Shown here piece after piece: positions 6,776 to 10,719 of a DNA stretch of 10,719 nucleotides. Made by a program: the position numbers and the translations under genes. Every line of letters starts with the position of its first letter. The stretch's first letter is position 1. The notes beneath the pieces were generated by a model. It made no database searches. It saw only the letters and a program-made list of their open reading frames with translations, and was not told the origin of the DNA. The DNA comes from Bacteroidaceae bacterium (GTDB taxonomy: Bacteria > Bacteroidota > Bacteroidia > Bacteroidales > Barnesiellaceae_A), in the NCBI GenBank assembly GCA_017561285.1, contig JAFZDG010000070.1, positions 1 through 10,719 of the forward strand, written 5' to 3'.

Positions 6776-8371
6776 ATGAAAAAGAACTATTTAGTATGGG
6801 CTATAAGCCTTATGTTGACAGTCTTATTGGCAACATCGTGTGAAGAGACAGGTGTAAATGGTGAACCTGCCGATCCTAATCCCGATCCTACCGATGTCGT
6901 TCCCGATCCCGAAGGAACCATATCGGCCAATTTTATATCGGGTGATGATGTCTATGTGAGTGGTTTTACTAGTGTAAGAATAACTAATGCTCTCAATTTT
7001 GATGGTGATGTTTGTGAGTTTGTTTCTGTTGGAGAGATAAATGGTTTGGGTAATATTGTTTCTATTCCCTCTAATGGATGGGCAAATGAAGTAGCCGTAA
7101 TGCCCGGAAACGGCTATGTTGCAAGATGCAGTTACTATACTGATAACAAATATTATGAGTATGCAAGACTTTATGTCAAAGAATGGATTGTATCTACAAC
7201 CGGAGGAATTTTGGGTGCGGTGGTTAAATATCAAGCGCACTTTGAACCTCGATTTTCATTTGAGACCGATAAGGTTGAGTTATCATATACGGGTGAGGAG
7301 CAGGAGTTGAAAATGAATGTTATCTCAACTTGTAAGATAATGTCAAAACCTGAATGGTGTGACGCGGAAATGAGGTTTGAGTCATTGGTTGTGTCGGCCA
7401 ATGAAAATATAACAGCCGAAAAGCGAGTAGGTGAGATTGTATTGTCGAATAATACGAATGATTTTGTTGTAAAAGTTACACAAGATGCTGCTGATGAACC
7501 TGTGTTTTCTTCGGGATATGGAACAGAAGTATCACCGTATGTTATAAAAACGGCTCAAAACCTTATCAGTCTTTCTTCGGGTAAATATAGCACTGAAGCT
7601 AATCCACAATATTTTGTGCAGACGCAGGATATAGATGTTACCGGATTGGAATGGAATAGAGGTGATTTTTATGGCTCGTTCGATGGTTGTAACTACCAAA
7701 TCAAGGGATTATCGATGAATGTTAAAGATATATCTTATGGAGGTCTTTTTAATACCAATAATGGTAATATAAAAGGTGTACGAATAGAGACAACCAAAAA
7801 CGGATTGGTTGGGTATTATGTTGGTGGTATTTGTTTAAATAATTGCGGTACAATTGCTCAATCTTGCTTTGTGGGAGCTATTTCATCAATTCTTTCGGCC
7901 GGTGGTATTGTATATGTAAATAATAATATCATTTCTGAATGTTACACAGATGTACAGATTTATTCAGAAATGGAATATAATACACATATTGCCGGTATTG
8001 CTGCTGAAGGCTCTGGTGAAATTGAGAATTGTTATGTAAATTTGAAAACAGATTGTGAAAGTAAAGATTATTCCCATGTGGTGTCGGGTATTGGAACAAG
8101 TGGTCAAATATATAATTGTTATGTAACCGGTAGTTTTCGTGTCAGTGACTTTCGTGCCAGTGACGATCCTGTAGGCGGAGATTACGGATCTTCTAGTTAT
8201 TGTTACTATAATAGCGAAACAATAACATCCGATTCACAGAAAAATGGCGTATATGCTCTCAGTGAAGAGGCTATGAAAATTCAATCGTCATACCAGACTT
8301 GGGATTTTAAGAAAATATGGACGATAGACGAAGGTGTTTCGTACCCAACCTTGCGTTGTTTTGAAAAATAG
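6776..8371 (+). CDS. Surface-type lipoprotein with BACON-like domain and GLUG-like beta-helix repeats
   Basis: 531 residues. The signal peptide ends in the lipobox LATSC, so Cys22 should be lipidated. The acidic pair EE right after it resembles the Bacteroidetes surface-export signal, and a Pro/Asp-rich linker follows (31-47). Residues about 48-155 form a region with GWANEVAVMPGNGYVARC, commonly seen ahead of BACON domains in Bacteroidales proteins. About 158-237 is BACON-like (SFETDKVELS to VKVTQDA). At 244 an SSGYGTEVSPYVI boundary opens a beta-helix of GLUG-like repeats to about 480, with recurrent xNCYV turns (Cys364, 389, 419, 448, 476). Base composition is clearly more A/T-rich than the neighbours, suggesting a faster-evolving or acquired gene. 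Likely an outer-surface binding protein or adhesin; no catalytic motif is seen. It is monocistronic, with a strong terminator after it. Confidence 0.85.
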   Translation: MKKNYLVWAISLMLTVLLATSCEETGVNGEPADPNPDPTDVVPDPEGTISANFISGDDVYVSGFTSVRITNALNFDGDVCEFVSVGEINGLGNIVSIPSNGWANEVAVMPGNGYVARCSYYTDNKYYEYARLYVKEWIVSTTGGILGAVVKYQAHFEPRFSFETDKVELSYTGEEQELKMNVISTCKIMSKPEWCDAEMRFESLVVSANENITAEKRVGEIVLSNNTNDFVVKVTQDAADEPVFSSGYGTEVSPYVIKTAQNLISLSSGKYSTEANPQYFVQTQDIDVTGLEWNRGDFYGSFDGCNYQIKGLSMNVKDISYGGLFNTNNGNIKGVRIETTKNGLVGYYVGGICLNNCGTIAQSCFVGAISSILSAGGIVYVNNNIISECYTDVQIYSEMEYNTHIAGIAAEGSGEIENCYVNLKTDCESKDYSHVVSGIGTSGQIYNCYVTGSFRVSDFRASDDPVGGDYGSSSYCYYNSETITSDSQKNGVYALSEEAMKIQSSYQTWDFKKIWTIDEGVSYPTLRCFEK

Positions 8372-8390
8372 AGGGCAACGCCTATAAAAA
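8371..8390 (+). repeat. GAGGGCA-N4-CTATAAAAA motif, copy 3
   Basis: GAGGGCA (8371-8377, its first G being the last base of the lipoprotein stop codon), ACGC, CTATAAAAA (8382-8390). Together with copy 2 it brackets the lipoprotein gene as a direct repeat. It sits directly before the terminator hairpin. Confidence 0.45.
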
Positions 8391-8391
8391 T

Positions 8392-8438
8392 AAAGCGATA
8401 TGTCGAATTTTATTGAGACGTATCGCTTTTTCTGTTTT
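8392..8438 (+). terminator. Intrinsic terminator of the lipoprotein gene
   Basis: AAAGCGATATGTC (8392-8404) pairs with GACGTATCGCTTT (8417-8429), 13 bp with one G-U, followed by a T-rich tract to 8438. The end of the tract runs into the -33 element of the next promoter. Confidence 0.85.
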
Positions 8439-8466
8439 GTATATTGTTGTAAACAGATTATCTTTG
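8436..8466 (+). promoter_or_regulatory. Promoter of the S1-domain protein gene
   Basis: TTTG (8436-8439), exactly 19 bp, then TATCTTTG (8459-8466): a full match to the Bacteroidetes consensus. Transcription should start near 8472, leaving only about 10-15 nt before the start codon. Confidence 0.8.
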
Positions 8467-8485
8467 CACTCAAATAAGATTGAAA

Positions 8486-9328
8486 ATGATACAAGTAGGA
8501 CAATATAATACGTTGCGTGTAGTAAAGGAGGTGGACTTTGGTGTCTATCTCGATGGGGGCGATAAGGGCGAGATACTGCTCCCTGCGAAGTATGTGCCTG
8601 AGGGTACTGCTGTAGATGAGGAGGTAGAGGTTTTTGTATATCACGATAGCGAAGACCGCCTTATAGCTACTACCGAAGAGCCATATATAATGGTAGGCGA
8701 GTTTGCTTTTCTCGAAGCCAAGATGGTGAACAAGGTAGGTGCATTTCTCGACTGGGGTATTACGGCCAAAGATTTGCTTGTACCCTTTGCCGAGCAGCGT
8801 GCTACCATGCGCGAGGGTGGTGTATATCTGGTATATGCCTTTATCGATGATATGACCGGCCGCATCGTGGCATCGTCAAAAGTAGATAAGTTTCTCGATA
8901 ATACGCCTCCACAATATGCGTTAAATCAGGAGGTTGAGTTGCTCGTGGTGCAGGAGACCGAGTTGGGCTACAAAGTGATTGTAGAAAATAGCCATTGGGG
9001 AATGGTGTATAAGAACGAGGTCTTTACAACGATAGAACCGGGCGATTTTGTTACGGGATACATAAAGAAAGTGCGTGATGACGAAAAGTTGGATATATCG
9101 TTGCAACCGGTGGGCTACAAGCAGGCGGTTGGCGATGGAGCCATAGCCGAGCTCATTGTTGAGGAGTTGCAGAAAGCCGGTGGTTTCTTGCCTTATGGCG
9201 ACAAGACCGATGCCGATGTAGTGGCTCGTGTGTTTGGATGTAGCAAGAAGAATTTTAAGAAATCGATAGGTGCGTTGTATAAGGCGCGCCGCATAGAGAT
9301 AACTCCCAATGGGATAAAGTTGGTGTAG
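8486..9328 (+). CDS. CvfB/YitL-like S1 RNA-binding regulator
   Basis: 280 residues, cytoplasmic, of the CvfB (conserved virulence factor B) family of S1-domain RNA-binding proteins. Three S1-type OB folds can be followed: about 1-62 (DFGVYLDGGDKGEILLP), 68-133 (GAFLDWGITAKDLLVP) and 145-207 (WGMVYKNEVF). A C-terminal winged helix (215-280) contains LPYGDKTDAD, then CSKKNFKKSIGALYKARRIE, the family hallmark. Length is normal. The frame also has a TTG start at 8480 (adding two residues); ATG 8486 is preferred, and the predicted transcription start lies only just upstream of either. Own promoter and terminator, so a single-gene unit. Members bind RNA and affect gene expression; the target here is unknown. 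Confidence 0.9.
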   Translation: MIQVGQYNTLRVVKEVDFGVYLDGGDKGEILLPAKYVPEGTAVDEEVEVFVYHDSEDRLIATTEEPYIMVGEFAFLEAKMVNKVGAFLDWGITAKDLLVPFAEQRATMREGGVYLVYAFIDDMTGRIVASSKVDKFLDNTPPQYALNQEVELLVVQETELGYKVIVENSHWGMVYKNEVFTTIEPGDFVTGYIKKVRDDEKLDISLQPVGYKQAVGDGAIAELIVEELQKAGGFLPYGDKTDADVVARVFGCSKKNFKKSIGALYKARRIEITPNGIKLV

Positions 9329-9349
9329 TGGATTTTATATGGTTAGATG

Positions 9350-9389
9350 ATACCGATTGACGTTGCAAATGTCAGTCGGTATTTTTTTT
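9350..9389 (+). terminator. Intrinsic terminator of the S1-domain gene
   Basis: ATACCGATTGAC (9350-9361) pairs with GTCAGTCGGTAT (9371-9382), 12 bp with one G-U, followed by eight Ts (9382-9389). It lies 21 bp after the stop codon. Confidence 0.88.
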
Positions 9390-9475
9390 GTGGCAAACAA
9401 TTGGCAGTAGGTGGGTGTTTTACGATAGAACAATATTTTATAACAAGCGTGATTAACCTATAAAATGACGATGCT

Positions 9476-10552
9476 ATGAAACGAATAATGTTTACAGCAA
9501 CACTGCTCATGGCCGTATTGGGTGTATGTGCAGCCCCTAACAAAAATGAAGTGAGAAAACTGAGAGATTTTTTGCAAACGGAGTCGGTACACAATAAGGC
9601 CAACTATGTGCAATTGGGTGTTTCTATCAACGATCCTGCATCGTGGAATGGTGTGACATGGAGCAATGATGGCCACGTTACGGCTATAGATTGGCACGAC
9701 AAGAAGCTGTGTGGACAGCTTGATGTATCGGGGTTTGCTGCTTTGCAGTCGATTGATATTTCGCGAAATGAAATTACGATGGTCAATGTGTCGGGTTGTA
9801 CAGCGTTGCAGTCGCTCGATGTGAGTCGCAACCATTTGTCGCAACTTGTTCTCGACAATTGTCCTCGACTTGTGGCTATAAACTGCTATCGCAACCGCCT
9901 TACCGATATGTCGGTGGAGGGTACACCTATGCTCAAAATGCTCAATTGTACGGGCAACCTATTTGTGACACTCAATGTGAGTGGTGCGCCTATGCTCGAG
10001 ACGTTGTATGCACAAAATTGTCATCTTGAGGTGCTTGATGTAGATAGTTGTAACAACTTGCATACGTTGTATTGTGGATATAATCATCTCACATCGCTCA
10101 CGCTTGTAGGGGTAGATGCGCTGAAGCACTTGAATATAGACAATAACAATATAGAGAAGCTCTATATACAAGACCTTGCTTCGCTTGCAACGTTGTCGTG
10201 TAGTGAGAATAATATGACACAATTGGCGTTGGTCAATTGTACGGCTTTGATGGATTTGATTTGCTCCGATAATGATCTTACTACGATCGATTTGGATGGT
10301 ACTCGAAAATTGTCGTTTGTAGATTGTTCGTACAATGACCTTACGACACTCGACCTCAGTAATCAGTTGATGCTTGAACGGCTCATTTGCAACAACAACC
10401 AACTGATGACACTCGATGTGTCGCAGTGTCCCAACTTGATGTATGTAGATTGTCGATACAATCAGATAAGCGATTTTCGTGCTATGGGCGATACCAACTT
10501 GCGTATGGTGGCCAATCAGTGGAATTTTGTAGCCGGTACATATAATTATTGA
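9476..10552 (+). CDS. Secreted leucine-rich-repeat protein, 21-residue repeats
   Basis: 358 residues. A standard signal peptide ends around GVCAA (20); the cysteine there lacks a proper lipobox, so export by signal peptidase I is expected. An N-terminal cap (25-89) has SWNGVTWSNDGHVTAIDW then KKLCGQLDVSG, a layout like the cap of plant LRR proteins. The LRR array follows: the anchor leucine recurs at residues 90, 111, 132 and every 21 thereafter to 342, with consensus LxxLxCxxNxLTxLDVSxCxx and a ladder of cysteines (137, 158, 200, 242, 263, 284, 305, 326). There is no C-terminal sorting domain or membrane anchor; it ends shortly after the last repeat (VAGTYNY). No clear promoter is seen upstream. 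Probably a periplasmic or secreted protein-binding scaffold; the ligand is unknown. Confidence 0.88.
   Translation: MKRIMFTATLLMAVLGVCAAPNKNEVRKLRDFLQTESVHNKANYVQLGVSINDPASWNGVTWSNDGHVTAIDWHDKKLCGQLDVSGFAALQSIDISRNEITMVNVSGCTALQSLDVSRNHLSQLVLDNCPRLVAINCYRNRLTDMSVEGTPMLKMLNCTGNLFVTLNVSGAPMLETLYAQNCHLEVLDVDSCNNLHTLYCGYNHLTSLTLVGVDALKHLNIDNNNIEKLYIQDLASLATLSCSENNMTQLALVNCTALMDLICSDNDLTTIDLDGTRKLSFVDCSYNDLTTLDLSNQLMLERLICNNNQLMTLDVSQCPNLMYVDCRYNQISDFRAMGDTNLRMVANQWNFVAGTYNY
9743..10501 (+). repeat. 63-bp periodic coding repeat (LRR array)
   Basis: Thirteen consecutive phase points spaced exactly 63 bp apart with no insertion or deletion. The DNA copies have diverged at most positions, so the repeat is visible mainly in protein, with occasional shared words such as TTGCAGTCG at 9743 and 9806. 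Confidence 0.8.
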
Positions 10553-10582
10553 TAAAGAATGTTGTATTAGTCTGAACGCGAG

Positions 10583-10613
10583 GAGGGTGTCTCAAAACGA
10601 GGCATCCTCTTTT
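10583..10613 (+). terminator. Terminator of the LRR gene, inside right repeat
   Basis: GAGGGTGTCTC (10583-10593), loop AAAAC, GAGGCATCCTC (10599-10609), then TTTT. An 11-bp stem with two G-U pairs. It mirrors the terminator at 111-141 and lies 30 bp after the LRR stop codon. Confidence 0.65.
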
Positions 10614-10630
10614 CGTAAGAAGCATTTTGT

Positions 10631-10674
10631 AAAAAAAACAAACAAAGCCCTGACTTTCACAAGCCGGGGCTTTG
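10631..10674 (-). terminator. Inward-reading terminator in right repeat
   Basis: Mirror of 50-93: hairpin 10674-10643 followed, on the minus strand, by a T-rich tract (10642-10631). The single base difference between the copies falls in this stem (G10666) and creates a C-A mismatch when read inward and a G-U when read outward. Confidence 0.7.
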
Positions 10675-10701
10675 CCATATCACAAAAAAATATTATCTTT
10701 G
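10671..10701 (+). promoter_or_regulatory. Outward-facing promoter (right repeat)
   Basis: TTTG (10671-10674), 19 bp, TATCTTTG (10694-10701), identical to the left copy and pointing out of the window. The TTTG is also the last four bases of the hairpin stem. Confidence 0.7.
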
Positions 10702-10707
10702 TGATAT
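10677..10707. promoter_or_regulatory. Perfect dyad overlapping the outward promoter (right copy)
   Basis: ATATCACAAA (10677-10686), 11-bp spacer, TTTGTGATAT (10698-10707), identical to the dyad at 17-47 and covering the -7 box. Confidence 0.5.
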
Positions 10708-10719
10708 ACAACAAATTAA

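Larger units (their letters stand above)
10585..10719 (+). repeat. Right copy of 135-bp terminal inverted repeat
   Basis: The reverse complement of 5-139 with one mismatch. It begins 32 bp after the LRR gene stop and runs to the last base of the window, so its outer limit is unseen. See the left copy for the insertion-sequence-end interpretation. Confidence 0.85.

Noticed and set aside
9476..9538. Lipoprotein signal in the LRR protein (Cys18)
   Set aside because: The residue before the cysteine is Val, which does not fit a lipobox; a signal peptidase I site after CAA fits better.
5..10719. Promoter-inversion phase switch using the terminal repeats
   Set aside because: The promoter lies within both repeat copies and points outward in each, so inversion of the segment between them would leave the outside genes with the same promoter sequence.
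5..10719. The whole window as a composite transposon carrying glycogen and other genes
   Set aside because: The element ends face the window symmetrically, but the interior is ordinary chromosomal housekeeping DNA and no transposase or target duplication can be seen; nothing supports joint mobility.

Overview
The window looks like chromosomal DNA from a Bacteroidales (Bacteroides/Prevotella-like) bacterium. Several upstream regions carry the Bacteroidetes promoter signature TTTG-N19/20-TAnnTTTG. The glycogen genes are the pair typical of this phylum, a eukaryote-type GT3 synthase and a GT35 phosphorylase with a DUF3417 domain. A surface-type lipoprotein combines BACON-like and GLUG-like modules. 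Genus cannot be set from the sequence.

Layout. Positions 5-139 and 10585-10719 are two copies of one 135-bp repeat in inverted orientation (134/135 identical), and they form the two ends of the window. Read outward, each copy holds a terminator for the neighbouring window gene, a second hairpin whose U-tract faces inward, and a perfect promoter pointing out of the window. This fits the ends of two copies of an insertion sequence or other dispersed element, with the body lying outside. Between the ends, a minus-strand operon (4412 to 165) encodes glycogen synthase then glycogen phosphorylase. A 400-bp non-coding region (4413-4813) separates it from a plus-strand operon (4814-6453) of a small conserved protein, a PlsC-like acyltransferase and a nitrilase/omega-amidase. 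A 322-bp gap (6454-6775) contains a 110-nt nested hairpin and precedes an A/T-rich lipoprotein gene (6776-8371). Next come a CvfB/YitL-like S1 RNA-binding protein gene (8486-9328) with its own strong promoter, and a secreted leucine-rich-repeat protein gene (9476-10552).

Functionally, the left part makes and breaks down storage polysaccharide. The middle operon is housekeeping (membrane lipid acylation and amide metabolite repair/hydrolysis). The right part mixes a conserved RNA-binding regulator with two envelope or secreted proteins. I see no tRNA, rRNA, CRISPR array, transposase, defence system or complete mobile element. The items most worth a second look are the terminal repeat cassette, the 110-nt structured element, a three-copy intergenic motif (GAGGGCA-N4-YTATAAAA) of which two copies bracket the lipoprotein gene, and the indel-free 21-residue LRR array.
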